Counted from the stretch's first letter, positions 1 through 10,557 are shown. The stretch: DNA of 64,000 bases from Iodobacter ciconiae (GCF_003952345.1 NZ_CP034433.1:2728001-2792000); one strand, 5' to 3'. Made by a program: numbers and translations. Notes: a model not told the origin generated them from the letters alone.

Positions 1-1
1 G

Positions 2-13
2 AGGCGCAAATAA
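2..13 (+). CDS. Possible 3' end of the gene upstream of cysW (perhaps cysT)
   Basis: Only the last three sense codons (Arg-Arg-Lys) and a TAA are in the window. A basic C-terminus just before cysW is what a CysT permease would show, and cysT-cysW-cysA is the usual order in sulfate importers. Another frame stays open up to a TAA overlapping the cysW start (82-84) but encodes an unfamiliar peptide. The assignment is inference from context. Confidence 0.3.
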   Translation, partial: RRK

Positions 14-83
14 TGACTTCAATACACCACATCTCCACCTTCAGAAATATTGCAAGACAGCTTAGGCTCGGGGGGTACAGGTA

Positions 84-953
84 ATGGCTTCAACAATTCA
101 ACGCTCCATCGTTACCACCGAAAGCCGCGCCATTCGCTACCTGCTCACCGGTCTTGCACTGCTGTTTATTGGCGTTTTTCTGGTGATTCCGCTAGCGTCC
201 GTTTTTATCGAAGCGTTTCGTCAGGGCTGGCAGCTTTATCTGGCAGCCCTTATAGAGCCAGACGCCGTGCAGGCCATCAAGCTGACACTAATCGTTGCTG
301 CAATTTCACTCCCCGCCAATCTAATTTTTGGTATTGCCGCCGCATGGTCGATTGCCCGCTTTGATTTTCGCGGCAAAAGCTTTTTAACCACGCTGATTGA
401 TCTGCCGTTTTCAGTGTCCCCTGTTGTAGCGGGCCTGATCTATGTACTGATGTTTGGTGCGCAAGGCTGGTGGGGGCCGTGGCTGATTGAAAACGATTAC
501 AAAATTATCTTTGCCGTGCCCGGCATTGTGCTCGCCACGATCTTTGTTACCTTTCCCTTTGTGGCCCGTGAGCTGATTCCGCTGATGGAAGCACAAGGCT
601 CAGATGAAGAGCAAGCCGCCATTGTGCTAGGCGCATCCAGCTGGCAGATGTTCTGGCGGGTGACGCTGCCCAATATTAAATGGGGCCTGCTCTACGGCGT
701 GATTCTGGCCAATGCCCGTGCCATGGGTGAGTTTGGCGCTGTCTCGGTGGTATCCGGCCATATTCGCGGCATGACCAATACCGTGCCGCTGCATGTAGAG
801 ATTCTTTACAACGAATACAACTTTATCGGCGCATTCGCCTGCGCCTCCATCCTGGCACTCTTAGCCCTGCTTACCCTCGCGGCCAAAAGCTATGTGGAAT
901 GGAAAGGTGAGCAGCAAGCCGCAGCAGACCGGCGGCATGCGGTTGAAGAGTAG
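84..953 (+). CDS. cysW: Sulfate/thiosulfate ABC transporter permease CysW
   Basis: Inner-membrane permease of the sulfate/thiosulfate importer. It pairs with CysT to form the channel energised by CysA. The 289-residue protein has about six hydrophobic segments. A cytoplasmic EAA loop lies near residues 175-195 ([19 protein letters not shown]), followed by an alanine-rich last helix and a charged C-terminus. Length is normal for CysW (about 290). The ATG overlaps a TAA in another frame. cysA follows after 167 bp that hold a heptamer array and half of an inverted repeat, a wider gap than expected for tightly coupled cys genes. Confidence 0.93.
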   Translation: MASTIQRSIVTTESRAIRYLLTGLALLFIGVFLVIPLASVFIEAFRQGWQLYLAALIEPDAVQAIKLTLIVAAISLPANLIFGIAAAWSIARFDFRGKSFLTTLIDLPFSVSPVVAGLIYVLMFGAQGWWGPWLIENDYKIIFAVPGIVLATIFVTFPFVARELIPLMEAQGSDEEQAAIVLGASSWQMFWRVTLPNIKWGLLYGVILANARAMGEFGAVSVVSGHIRGMTNTVPLHVEILYNEYNFIGAFACASILALLALLTLAAKSYVEWKGEQQAAADRRHAVEE

Positions 954-956
954 ATA

Positions 957-1012
957 GGGAGTCGGGAGTCGGGAGTCGGGAGTCGGGAGTCGGGAGTCGG
1001 GAGTCGGGAGTC
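957..1012 (+). repeat. Eight-copy 7-bp tandem repeat (GGGAGTC)n
   Basis: Eight perfect head-to-tail copies of GGGAGTC start three bases after the cysW stop. The array is intergenic, so a change in copy number would alter the cysW-cysA spacing by 7 bp per unit and not a reading frame. Slipped-strand mispairing is plausible for such a perfect array. Confidence 0.95.
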
Positions 1013-1036
1013 GGCGATAGCTTAGCTCCCTGCACC

Positions 1037-1092
1037 GTTAAAAGTCCTTAGGATTTTCTCCGTGAAACTCCGTGTTTCAAGATTTGGGTTTT
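1037..1092 (+). repeat. CACAGAG-type dispersed repeat, right half
   Basis: Contains TTTTCTCCGTGAAACTCCG followed by TGTTTCAAGATTTGGG. This is the reverse complement of the left arm seen at 5308 and 10558 (CCCAAATCTTGAACCACGG). Only one arm is present here, just upstream of cysA. Confidence 0.7.
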
Positions 1093-1120
1093 GCTACGCA
1101 ACATCAAAAGGCAAGTCAAT

Positions 1121-2170
1121 ATGAGTATCGAAGTTAAAAACATCACCAAACGCTTCGGCGCATTTACCGCGCTGGACAATCTGAATCTGGAAGTCAACTC
1201 GGGCGAGCTCTTGGCGCTGCTCGGGCCCTCTGGCTGCGGTAAAACGACCCTGCTGCGGGTAATTGCGGGGCTGGAAACACCGGATCAGGGGCAGATTTTA
1301 TTTCATGGTGAAGACGCCACCGATACCCATGTAAGAGAGCGGCAAGTCGGCTTTGTTTTCCAGCATTACGCGCTGTTCCGGCATATGACGGTATTTGAAA
1401 ATGTCGCCTTTGGCCTGCGCGTTCGCACAAAGAAAACCCGGCCCTCAGAAGCAGTCATCAAAGAAAAAGTTCATGCCCTGCTCAATATGGTGCAACTGGA
1501 CTGGCTGGCCGATCGCTTTCCGGCTCAGTTATCCGGCGGGCAAAGACAGCGGATTGCCTTGGCACGCGCACTGGCAGTCGAGCCTAAAGTCTTGCTGCTG
1601 GACGAGCCTTTTGGTGCGCTCGACACCAAGGTTCGCAAAGAGCTGCGCCGCTGGTTGCGCCGCCTGCACGATGAAATGCATATCACCAGTGTATTTGTCA
1701 CTCACGATCAGGAAGAGGCACTGGAAGTAGCCGATCGCGTAGTGGTAATGAATAAAGGCCAGATTGAGCAAATTGGCACACCCGAGCAGGTCTACGACAC
1801 GCCCGCCACGCCCTTTGTTTACCAATTTTTAGGCGATGTAAATCTTTTCCACAGCCGAGTGCACGAAGGCTGGGCCGAAGTCGGCGGCGCACGCTTTGCA
1901 GCACCCGATGCAAGCAGTTCGGCAGCTACCGTATATGTGCGCCCGCATGAAATTGATCTCTCCCGCGTAGCCAATGCGTCTGCTATCGAGGGCAGGATTA
2001 TCCATGTCCGGCTTTTAGGTGCCACCGTAAGACTGGAAGTTGAAGCCGCCAATGCCGACATCGTAGAGGTGGAGCTCACCCGCGAGCGCCAGCAAGAAGG
2101 CCAGTGGAAAACAGGTGAAACCGTGTTTCTTACACCAAGAGAAGCAAAAGTCTATGCACAAGCAGCATAA
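1121..2170 (+). CDS. cysA: Sulfate/thiosulfate ABC transporter ATP-binding protein CysA
   Basis: ATPase of the sulfate/thiosulfate importer. Visible motifs are Walker A GPSGCGKT (residues 35-42), Q-loop region FVFQHYALF, signature LSGGQ (137-141), Walker B LLLDE (158-162) and switch His195 in VTHDQEEAL. The C-terminal ~110 residues have the TOBE-type beta domain typical of CysA/MalK. The start at 1121 (MSIEVKN) is chosen because it matches the family N-terminus and has an AAAAGG sequence upstream; an in-frame TTG 30 bp earlier is unlikely. The protein is 349 residues, as expected. Confidence 0.95.
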   Translation: MSIEVKNITKRFGAFTALDNLNLEVNSGELLALLGPSGCGKTTLLRVIAGLETPDQGQILFHGEDATDTHVRERQVGFVFQHYALFRHMTVFENVAFGLRVRTKKTRPSEAVIKEKVHALLNMVQLDWLADRFPAQLSGGQRQRIALARALAVEPKVLLLDEPFGALDTKVRKELRRWLRRLHDEMHITSVFVTHDQEEALEVADRVVVMNKGQIEQIGTPEQVYDTPATPFVYQFLGDVNLFHSRVHEGWAEVGGARFAAPDASSSAATVYVRPHEIDLSRVANASAIEGRIIHVRLLGATVRLEVEAANADIVEVELTRERQQEGQWKTGETVFLTPREAKVYAQAA

Positions 2171-2217
2171 ACCAAGAAAATAGTGTGGAAATAAACCATT
2201 AATAATCTGACAAAGTA

Positions 2218-2264
2218 ATGACTCCTTGCCCCTGGCTTCTGACAGAGCTAGGGTAAAGAGTCAT
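2218..2264. repeat. Imperfect inverted repeat downstream of cysA
   Basis: ATGACTCCTTGCCCCTGGC pairs with GCTAGGGTAAAGAGTCAT across a 10-base loop. Most differences can be read as G-U pairs, so the RNA stem is better than the DNA palindrome. There is no T-tract, so it is not a classic terminator. It lies between cysA and the HDOD gene, ending 17 bp before the latter's start. Confidence 0.55.
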
Positions 2265-2281
2265 CACACTGCGTTCAAATT

Positions 2282-3277
2282 ATGCTATTCGAACCTGTTT
2301 GGAATACAGAAAATCAGTGGGTTGCTTTACGTGCCCATGCAGATGGCCCCCAGCTGGCCTTGCTGGCCCCAATGCTAGCCGACTCTGTACTCGCAAAACT
2401 CCCATGTCTGTGGGAAAGCAGCGATGGAACACTCCCCGCAAACTTGCCAGAGCCGCATCCCTTTGTGGTGCTCCTCAATAATAATGAGCTGGCACTGCCC
2501 CATCCTCAAACCTCACGCAGATTACTCACAGCCCCCAGCGAAGACCCCTGCCTGATTGCCGGAGTTACCACCCTGCCTGGCCAATTACCACCTAAAGTAT
2601 GGCTGACAGGTACCTGGCTGCTGTCACCACAAAAAATCGACAGCCGCCCCAACCCCAGCAAACCTGTGCTGCTTGAATTACTCGGCTTAATCACCAGTGA
2701 TGCCGATACGTCAGCCATCGAAGGCGTGATTGCCAAAGCGCCGCAGCTGGTCTTTAGCTTATTAAGACTGGTCAACTCGGTAGCCGTCGGTGGCGGAACC
2801 CACGCCGAAAGCCTTCGGCAAGCCGTCGCCATCCTTGGCCGGCGCCAGCTGCAACGCTGGCTACAGCTTTTGCTCTATGCCGAACAATTCGGAGCCGACA
2901 GTGGCACCCCGCCGCTGCTGCTGCTTGCGGCATTACGGGCTAAACGTTTGGAAGGCTGGGCCGGCAGCAGTGCACTGCCCGGAGTCAAACCCGATGCAGC
3001 CTTTATGGCAGGGATGCTGTCTTTGCTTGATCGCCTGTTTGGCCAGCCTCTTACAGAGATCCTCAGCCCGCTACCACTCAGCCCCGAACTTCGCGCTGGT
3101 TTACTCGCAGGAGAAGGGGCTATCGGCAATGCCATCAAAGCACTTATCGCCATTGAAGCCGCAGACAACACACAGCTCGCCAGCCTGCTGCCTGACACCC
3201 ACTCAGCCAGCTGGCTAAAGTCCGAAATCAGCGCCTGTCACTGGGTCAGAAAACTACTGGCGTCGGCGGATACATGA
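2282..3277 (+). CDS. HDOD-domain protein
   Basis: 331 residues. The C-terminal ~200 residues match the HDOD fold (a catalytically dead HD relative used in signalling): LLGLITSDADTSAIEGVI, LVFSLLRLVNSV and LRQAVAILGRRQLQRWLQLL are the characteristic core helices. The N-terminal ~110 residues are not recognisable. It is a paralogue of the protein at 60883-62151, which shares the same core. Its stop overlaps the start of the PAS-GGDEF-EAL gene (ATGA at 3274), so the two are probably translationally coupled and act together in c-di-GMP or stress signalling; the role is inferred. Confidence 0.8.
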   Translation: MLFEPVWNTENQWVALRAHADGPQLALLAPMLADSVLAKLPCLWESSDGTLPANLPEPHPFVVLLNNNELALPHPQTSRRLLTAPSEDPCLIAGVTTLPGQLPPKVWLTGTWLLSPQKIDSRPNPSKPVLLELLGLITSDADTSAIEGVIAKAPQLVFSLLRLVNSVAVGGGTHAESLRQAVAILGRRQLQRWLQLLLYAEQFGADSGTPPLLLLAALRAKRLEGWAGSSALPGVKPDAAFMAGMLSLLDRLFGQPLTEILSPLPLSPELRAGLLAGEGAIGNAIKALIAIEAADNTQLASLLPDTHSASWLKSEISACHWVRKLLASADT

Positions 3278-5322
3278 ATAACGAGCTGGACAGCGATTCT
3301 GGCATTTATGCGGCACTTGAGGCGTCGCTGATCACCATGGATCTGGAAGGCTATATCACCGGCTGGAACCATGGTGCCGGGTTACTGTTTGGCTATGCTG
3401 CAGATGAAGTGCTGGGCAAGCATATTCTGCTTTTGTATGCCGATACTGCAGACGAGGAAGAAGAAGACTTTTTTAATGAAGTCATTGCCAATGGCCATGC
3501 CGAAATGGATGTAAGGCGACGACGTAAAGACGGTAGTCATTTCTGGGCCCACCTGCACCTTACACTGGTGCGCAATAAGGTGGGCCTGCCCACAAGACTG
3601 ATCGGCTATGTAAGAGATATCAGCAGCCAGCTTGCCAATGAAGAGCGCAGCCGGCTTTACACCCGCATCATCGAATACGCCCGCGAGGCCATTGTAATTA
3701 CCGATAGCAATAAGCTGATTGTGAGTGTAAACAACGCTTATTTAAAAATTACCGGCCGAAGTTGTGCCGAAGTACTGGGAACCATCCCCAGTTTTTTAAA
3801 AAAGAAATACAGCAGCAAAAGCATTGAAGCCACTCTTAAAGCTATGGGGCACTGGGAAGGTGAATTATGGGATAGCCGCGCAGGCGGAGAAGTTTTCCCA
3901 GCCTGGCTAACCATCAGCGCAGTACAAACCAGCTACGGCTCGGTCAGCCATTATTTTGTGGTTTTTTCCGATCTCACCGAAAAACGCCTTGCCGAAGAAA
4001 AAATTCATAAACTGGCTTATTACGATACCCTCACCAATTTGCCCAACCGCGCCATGTTGTTCTCCCTACTGGCGCAATCTTTAGCAGAGGCCAAACGTAA
4101 GAAAAAACACGGCTCGCTGCTCTGCTTTAATATCAATAGCTTTAAAAATATTAACGACTCATTCGGCCACTCGGAAGCCGATATACTATTAACTGAGCTG
4201 GCCAAAAGAATCAGGGTCGCATTACGCGAAGAAGACGTCGTCTCCCGCTTCAGTGGTGATGAATTTTATATTGCGCTATTTGAAATAGAAAAAAGAGATG
4301 ATGCAATCCTGGTAGCAAGACGTATTTTACAAGCAACGGCAGCTCCATTTTATTTAAAAAACCAGGAAATTGTTTTATTAAGCCATATTGGCATCAGCAT
4401 CTATCCAGATGATGGCTATCATGCCGAAACGCTCATCAATAACGCCACAGTGGCCATGCAACGAGCAAAGAAAAATAATCAGAATTATCTGTTTTATTCC
4501 AGCGAAATGAACCGCCGCTCACTTGACCGAATAAAACTTGAAGCTGAATTGCATCATGCCCTGGATCTCAATCAATTCGAATTATTCTTTCAGCCGCAAA
4601 TAGATTTGCCCAGTAAAAAAATAATGGGCGCAGAAGCGTTGATACGCTGGCGGCACCCGCAAAAAGGCATGATTCCACCTTCAAGTTTTATTCCTTTCGC
4701 CGAAGAAACAGGGCTAATTGTTGCTATTGGCAGCTGGGTACTCAATGAAGCAATCAGCCAGATTGCCGAATGGAAAAAATCCGGATTAAAATTAAACCGG
4801 CTGGCCATTAATTTATCTGCCCTGCAATTTAAACCCCAGCTGCCGGATGAGCTAAGCGCCATTTTAAGTTATCATAAAATTCCTGCAGAATTGGTCGAGC
4901 TGGAGTTAACAGAAAGTCTATTGATGGGCAATGGCCAATCCGGCCTGCTGAATCAATTACACAGCTCCGGCTTTAGCCTGGCACTGGATGATTTTGGCAC
5001 TGGTTATTCTAATCTGGCTTATTTGCAGCATTACCCGATTGATTATTTAAAAATCGATCAGTCTTTTGTCCAGGCCTTGCCAGACAATCTGCATTCGGCT
5101 GCAATTGTGCGCTCTATTGTAGATATCGCTAGCAATCTGGGATTAAAACTTATCGCCGAAGGCGTAGAAACTAAAGCCCAGGCTGACTACCTGGCACAAT
5201 TAGGCTGCCATTTAATTCAAGGCTATTACTACTACAAACCCATGTGCGCTGCAGACTTTACTCAATTACTGATTAAGCAGCAGGGCAAAGAAAGCCCTAC
5301 ACTTAGAAAACCCAAACCTTGA
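3274..5322 (+). CDS. PAS-PAS-GGDEF-EAL protein, likely c-di-GMP phosphodiesterase
   Basis: 682 residues, cytosolic, no membrane segment. Two PAS domains (about 8-115 and 125-240) precede a GGDEF domain, whose signature is SGDEF (327-331), and an EAL domain with EAL at 454-456. All EAL catalytic landmarks are visible: EALIRW, the Asn of NLSALQF, ELTESLL, DDFGTGYSNL, LKIDQSF and AEGVET. Phosphodiesterase activity is therefore expected; diguanylate cyclase activity is uncertain because the first Gly is Ser, although some SGDEF cyclases are active. The signals sensed by the PAS domains are unknown. Translationally coupled to the HDOD gene. Confidence 0.93.
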   Translation: MNNELDSDSGIYAALEASLITMDLEGYITGWNHGAGLLFGYAADEVLGKHILLLYADTADEEEEDFFNEVIANGHAEMDVRRRRKDGSHFWAHLHLTLVRNKVGLPTRLIGYVRDISSQLANEERSRLYTRIIEYAREAIVITDSNKLIVSVNNAYLKITGRSCAEVLGTIPSFLKKKYSSKSIEATLKAMGHWEGELWDSRAGGEVFPAWLTISAVQTSYGSVSHYFVVFSDLTEKRLAEEKIHKLAYYDTLTNLPNRAMLFSLLAQSLAEAKRKKKHGSLLCFNINSFKNINDSFGHSEADILLTELAKRIRVALREEDVVSRFSGDEFYIALFEIEKRDDAILVARRILQATAAPFYLKNQEIVLLSHIGISIYPDDGYHAETLINNATVAMQRAKKNNQNYLFYSSEMNRRSLDRIKLEAELHHALDLNQFELFFQPQIDLPSKKIMGAEALIRWRHPQKGMIPPSSFIPFAEETGLIVAIGSWVLNEAISQIAEWKKSGLKLNRLAINLSALQFKPQLPDELSAILSYHKIPAELVELELTESLLMGNGQSGLLNQLHSSGFSLALDDFGTGYSNLAYLQHYPIDYLKIDQSFVQALPDNLHSAAIVRSIVDIASNLGLKLIAEGVETKAQADYLAQLGCHLIQGYYYYKPMCAADFTQLLIKQQGKESPTLRKPKP

Positions 5323-5405
5323 ACCACGGAGGTCACAGAGAACACGGAGTTTCACGGAGAAAACCTTATGTATTTTTTTCTCCGTGGTTCAAGATTTGAG
5401 TTTAG
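5308..5405. repeat. CACAGAG-type inverted-repeat element, complete
   Basis: The left arm (CCCAAACCTTGAACCACGG, then CACAGAGAACACGGAGTTTC) is mirrored by a right arm (TTTCTCCGTGGTTCAAGATT). It overlaps the 3' end of the GGDEF-EAL gene and lies between convergent genes, where a long hairpin could stop transcription from both sides; that role is inferred. Confidence 0.75.
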
Positions 5406-5408
5406 GGT

Positions 5409-5966
5409 TTAACTCTGCCCCCTCACCGCGCGCAGCAAAGCGTATTTTACTTGCCCGGCCCGGCCTTCTTTGACGATTTCCCAGCCTTCTCTATCCGGCC
5501 AGTTGGCCGTTTCAGCATAAATCACGGCACCTTCATTCAGGATGCGTGGTAGTTTTGGTAATACTTGCGCTAAAAAATCTGAAGCAAAAGGCGGATCTAA
5601 AAACACCACATCAAAACGCTCGCTGGTTGTGTCTAAAAAGCGCAAAGCATCGCCCCAGATCACCTCAATATTGGCAGCCCCCAGCAAAGCTTGGTTATCT
5701 TTTAGGCTGGCAGCTACGTTTTTAGCACGCTCTACCATCACCACACGCCTGGCATTCCTTGATGCCGCCTCAAAACCCAGCGCGCCGCTGCCGGAAAAAA
5801 GATCGAGGCAAACGAGGTTGGTGCACTCCTGCCCCAGCCAGTTAAATAATGTTTCACGCACCCGGTCAGGCGTCGGACGCAGCCCTTCTGCATCAGGAAA
5901 CTTCAATAAACGGCGCTTATAGTCACCGCCAATAATACGAACCTGGTTTTTGAACTGTGCTGCCAT
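5409..5966 (-). CDS. rsmD: 16S rRNA (guanine966-N2)-methyltransferase RsmD
   Basis: SAM-dependent methyltransferase that modifies G966 of 16S rRNA in the assembling 30S subunit. The 185-residue protein has the family N-terminus RIIGGDYKRRLLKFP, the PTPDRVRETLFNWL segment, SAM motif I DLFSGSGALGFEA (55-67) and catalytic DPPF (124-127). Length is typical. It is divergent from ftsY, an arrangement seen in many proteobacteria. TAGGATTT upstream serves as a ribosome-binding site. Confidence 0.96.
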   Translation of the reverse strand: MAAQFKNQVRIIGGDYKRRLLKFPDAEGLRPTPDRVRETLFNWLGQECTNLVCLDLFSGSGALGFEAASRNARRVVMVERAKNVAASLKDNQALLGAANIEVIWGDALRFLDTTSERFDVVFLDPPFASDFLAQVLPKLPRILNEGAVIYAETANWPDREGWEIVKEGRAGQVKYALLRAVRGQS

Positions 5967-6010
5967 GTTAAAATCCTAACAATCTGTAATTTAAATAGCC
6001 CGGCAGCCTG

Positions 6011-6038
6011 TTAAAAAAGCCTGATTAGGATTTTTTAA
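6011..6038. repeat. AT-rich palindrome between rsmD and ftsY
   Basis: TTAAAAAAGCCT is followed by a 4-base loop and AGGATTTTTTAA, giving a 12-bp stem with one mismatch. It lies in the divergent promoter region, so it could be a regulatory palindrome or a hairpin in the ftsY leader; nothing further can be read. Confidence 0.45.
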
Positions 6039-6098
6039 TGCAGACTTATCGACAAGCTGCCTGCATTTTCCGCCATCTTTCGGAATACCCGCAAACTC

Positions 6099-7319
<1,221 letters not shown>

Positions 7320-7327
7320 AAAACCAT

Positions 7328-7450
7328 CAATCTTGGTGCACAAAGAACACAGAGAAAAAATAAATAAATTTCATAAGGTAGTTGTTCCGCAACGCCTCGG
7401 CATCAAAGCAAGCTGATACCGCCTTATTTTTCTCTGTGTGCTCCCTGCTC
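7328..7450. repeat. Degenerate CACAGAG-type inverted-repeat element
   Basis: Left words (CTTGGTGCACAAAGAACACA, then GAGAAAAA) and right words (TTTTTCTCTGTGTGCTCC) resemble the family found after several other genes, with more divergence. It sits between the convergent ftsY and puuR-like genes. Confidence 0.5.
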
Positions 7451-7537
7451 CAGGCCTTCAGATGCTTTTGCTTAAAATGTAAACACTACGAAGCTTGTTG
7501 TTATGGCCTCAGGGTTTGGCTTAGGCAACACCGGCAA

Positions 7538-8083
7538 TCAAAAAGAGCCCGGTGTATTGGCGCTAATAATTTTGGCCGTATCTGTGCCGATATTACGAAA
7601 ACGATGTGGCAGGCAGCTTGGGAAATAATAGCCATCCCCTGCCTGCAAAAGGTGCACCTGCCCATCAATAGTCAGCTCCATAGAGCCGCTCACCAATACA
7701 CCGCACTCCTGCCCCTCATGCTGCAGCATTTCGCTGCCGGTATCGGCTCCGGGCTGATATTGCTCGCGCAGCAGGCCAATTTGCCTATTCACCACTCCCG
7801 AGCCAACCAGATACATTTGCACCGTCGCATTGCCCAGATTGGGCTGTACGCCAGCCGGAAAAATATAGCTGGGCACAGCAATCTCCTGCTCAAAAGTAAA
7901 GAACTCCGCCAAAGATATCGGAAATCCTTCCAGCAGTTTTTTTAATGAGCTAATCGACGGGCTAACCCGATTCTGCTCGATTAAAGACACCGTGGCATTG
8001 GTCACCCCGGCCCGCTTGGCTAATTCACGTTGCGACAGAGCAAACCGCCCCCGCACCGCCTTAAGCCTTGCCCCTACGTCCAT
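7538..8083 (-). CDS. puuR: XRE-cupin transcriptional regulator, PuuR-like
   Basis: 181 residues. An N-terminal helix-turn-helix (about 6-60: LSQRELAKRAGVTNATVSLI then EQNRVSPSISSLKKLL) is joined to a C-terminal cupin (about 105-175: GSMELTIDGQVHLLQAGDGY, CLPHRF). This is the architecture and length of PuuR, the E. coli repressor of putrescine utilisation, and the gene is divergent from puuD. It probably represses the flanking puu genes and responds to putrescine; the ligand is inferred from context. The 257-bp divergent region is the likely operator site, but I could not define a convincing operator sequence. Confidence 0.82.
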   Translation of the reverse strand: MDVGARLKAVRGRFALSQRELAKRAGVTNATVSLIEQNRVSPSISSLKKLLEGFPISLAEFFTFEQEIAVPSYIFPAGVQPNLGNATVQMYLVGSGVVNRQIGLLREQYQPGADTGSEMLQHEGQECGVLVSGSMELTIDGQVHLLQAGDGYYFPSCLPHRFRNIGTDTAKIISANTPGSF

Positions 8084-8340
8084 TGGCTCTACCTGTTCAA
8101 AATAATCAACACATTCTTAAAATATGCCATGCCTGAGCAATTAGCCAGAGTGGTTTTTATTTTCAAGCAGCAGCACCACATTGCCGTCAGGACAGGGTTT
8201 ATCTGATAGATAAAAAAACCGACAGCACAAAAATAACCACAAATCTTGTCAAATATAGTTAACGAACTAAGCTTAAAACTATACAAAGTGGTCATGTTTT
8301 TATACCCACCCCACGCGCCACGCGCACACCAAGGCCTACC

Positions 8341-9093
8341 ATGACCCAACCTATTATCGGGATTCCCTGTTGTCGCTGGTGGCTGAAAGACAGCCATTTT
8401 TTTCACCTGGCAGGTGAAAAATATATCCACGCTGCACTGGCTGCAGGTGGTATTCCTCTACTGATTCCTGCCCTGGGGGACGCCAGCCAGATTGCGCAAA
8501 TATTGACAACAATTGATGGCCTGCTGCTAACCGGCAGCCAATCCAATATCGAGCCACAGCACTACCACGGCAAACTCCTGGAAAATGATTTTAACGACCC
8601 GCAAAGAGACGCCACCACCCTGCCGCTAATCCGTGCGGCGGTCGCTTTAAACATACCGGTATTTGGAATATGCCGCGGTGCACAGGAAATGAATGTAGCC
8701 TTTGGTGGCTCGCTGGAGCAAGCTGTACACCAGCAAACAGGCATGCTCGATCACCGTGAAAAAAATGGCAGCTCCGATGAGATGTACGGGGACGCACACT
8801 ATATTCAGCTTGTTGCTGGTGGTTTACTTGAGCAGCTCTACGGGCAAAGTACAGCCAGAGTGAACTCGCTCCATCATCAGGGAGTAGCAAGGCTCGCCGA
8901 CAACCTGCAGACCGAAGCCTTTGCCCCAGATGGCCTGATCGAAGCCTTCAGCGTAAAAAACACAGCCTTCGCACTTGCAGTGCAATGGCACCCGGAATGG
9001 AAATTCCAGGACAATCCGCTCTCGCTCACCCTGCTCGCCGCCTTTGGCGACGCCTGCAAAAAACGCCACCTGGCAAGGGTGCTGAAGCAATAA
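8341..9093 (+). CDS. puuD: Gamma-glutamyl-gamma-aminobutyrate hydrolase PuuD
   Basis: Class-I glutamine-amidotransferase-like hydrolase (peptidase C26 family) that cleaves gamma-Glu-GABA to glutamate and GABA in putrescine catabolism. The nucleophile is Cys111 in FGICRGAQEMN, and the His-Glu pair is His217/Glu219 in QWHPEW. The N-terminus (TQPIIGIPC) and length (250) match the family. It is the first gene of the plus-strand putrescine cluster, followed by puuA after 120 bp. Confidence 0.93.
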   Translation: MTQPIIGIPCCRWWLKDSHFFHLAGEKYIHAALAAGGIPLLIPALGDASQIAQILTTIDGLLLTGSQSNIEPQHYHGKLLENDFNDPQRDATTLPLIRAAVALNIPVFGICRGAQEMNVAFGGSLEQAVHQQTGMLDHREKNGSSDEMYGDAHYIQLVAGGLLEQLYGQSTARVNSLHHQGVARLADNLQTEAFAPDGLIEAFSVKNTAFALAVQWHPEWKFQDNPLSLTLLAAFGDACKKRHLARVLKQ

Positions 9094-9213
9094 CAGTTGT
9101 GCTTCTTTTGGGTGCAGTTCACTGCAGGGCTACCGCTCCTAAATCTGTAAAAACGCACAAAACCAGTATTTAAAAACGCCTGCTTAACGAAGTGCTCAAA
9201 CACGGAGTCAACC

Positions 9214-10542
9214 ATGAGCTTGATCAGCGACTGGCTGCGAGAACGTCGAATCACTGAAGTTGAATGTGTTACGCCCGATTTCACCGGCATTGCCCGCGGC
9301 AAAATTGTGCCCAAAGAAAAATTCAGTGAAGATGAAGGCATGCGCCTGCCGATAACCGTGCTGGTGCAAACCGTCACTGGCGAGTACGCCGAGCAAATCA
9401 CCCCGGTGACCGATCCGGACATGATCCTGATTCCAGACCCCAGCACTATCCGCATCGTGCCCTGGGCCAAGGACCCCGTTGCACAGGTCATTCACGATTG
9501 CTTTTATTTTGACGGCACGCCCGTCGAGCTATCCCCCCGCTATGTGCTGCGCCGTGTACTCAAGCTGTATGAGGATAGAGGCTGGAAGCCGGTCGTTGCA
9601 CCAGAAATGGAATTTTATCTGGTCGATATCAACCGCGATCCGGATCTGCCCTTGCAACCGCCGCTGGGCCGCACCGGCCGCCCGGAAACCGGCCGCAAAG
9701 CCTATTCGATTGATGCTGTAAATGAATACGACGATCTGTTTGAAGATGTTTACGACTATTGCGATGCCCAGGGCCTACAGATTGATACGCTGATCCACGA
9801 AATTGGCGCATGCCAGATGGAAATCAATTTTTTGCATGGCGATGCACTGGAGCTGGCCGATCAGGTTTTCCTATTTAAACGCACCGTCAGGGAAGCGGCG
9901 ATTCGCCACAATATGTACGCCACTTTTATGGCTAAACCCATGGAAAACGAACCCGGATCTGCCATGCATATTCATATGAGCGTGGTAGATACAATCAGCG
10001 GCCAGAATGTGTTTTCAAATGTGGATGGCACGCCCAGCGAGGTGTTTTATCAATCGGTAGCGGGCATGCAAAAATACTTCCCGCAGGTGATTGCACTGTT
10101 CGCCCCCTTTGTAAACAGCTACCGCCGCCTGACCCGCTACTACGCCGCGCCCATCAATGTGCAATGGGGGTTTGATAACCGCACCTGCGGCATACGTGTG
10201 CCGCACTCCGACCCCATCGCCCGCCGCATAGAAAACCGCCTGCCCGGCGTGGATTGCAACCCCTATCTAGCCCTCGCTGCCACCCTCGCCTGTGCCTATT
10301 TAGGCATAGAAGAACAACTTACACCTACGGACCCCCTCACCGGCGACGCCTACACCCTGCCCTTCGCCTTCCCGCGGGGCCTGGATGCTGCCACCCAAAT
10401 CCTCAGCGACTGCAAACCCATCGCCAAGGTACTGGGCGAGCGATTTATCAAAGCCTATTGCGCCGTAAAAGAAGCCGAATACGTCGAATACGCCAGAGTC
10501 ATCAGCCCATGGGAAAGAAAACATTTACTGCTGCATGTGTGA
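9214..10542 (+). CDS. puuA: Gamma-glutamylputrescine synthetase PuuA/PauA
   Basis: ATP-dependent ligase of the glutamine-synthetase superfamily that joins glutamate to putrescine, the entry step of the gamma-glutamyl pathway. The N-terminal beta-grasp part has the family phrase VTPDFTGIARGKIVP. The catalytic domain shows PEMEFYLV, the H-[IM]-H segment SAMHIHMS, and GIRVPHSDPIARRIENRLPG near the C-terminus. Length is 442 (the family is about 440-470). Context with puuD and gabTD supports polyamine rather than ammonium as the amine substrate. Confidence 0.92.
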   Translation: MSLISDWLRERRITEVECVTPDFTGIARGKIVPKEKFSEDEGMRLPITVLVQTVTGEYAEQITPVTDPDMILIPDPSTIRIVPWAKDPVAQVIHDCFYFDGTPVELSPRYVLRRVLKLYEDRGWKPVVAPEMEFYLVDINRDPDLPLQPPLGRTGRPETGRKAYSIDAVNEYDDLFEDVYDYCDAQGLQIDTLIHEIGACQMEINFLHGDALELADQVFLFKRTVREAAIRHNMYATFMAKPMENEPGSAMHIHMSVVDTISGQNVFSNVDGTPSEVFYQSVAGMQKYFPQVIALFAPFVNSYRRLTRYYAAPINVQWGFDNRTCGIRVPHSDPIARRIENRLPGVDCNPYLALAATLACAYLGIEEQLTPTDPLTGDAYTLPFAFPRGLDAATQILSDCKPIAKVLGERFIKAYCAVKEAEYVEYARVISPWERKHLLLHV

Positions 10543-10557
10543 TGCTGCTCTATGAAA

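Noticed and set aside
957..1012. Heptamer array as a CRISPR or iteron origin
   Set aside because: Direct contiguous 7-mers without spacers; no replication gene beside them.
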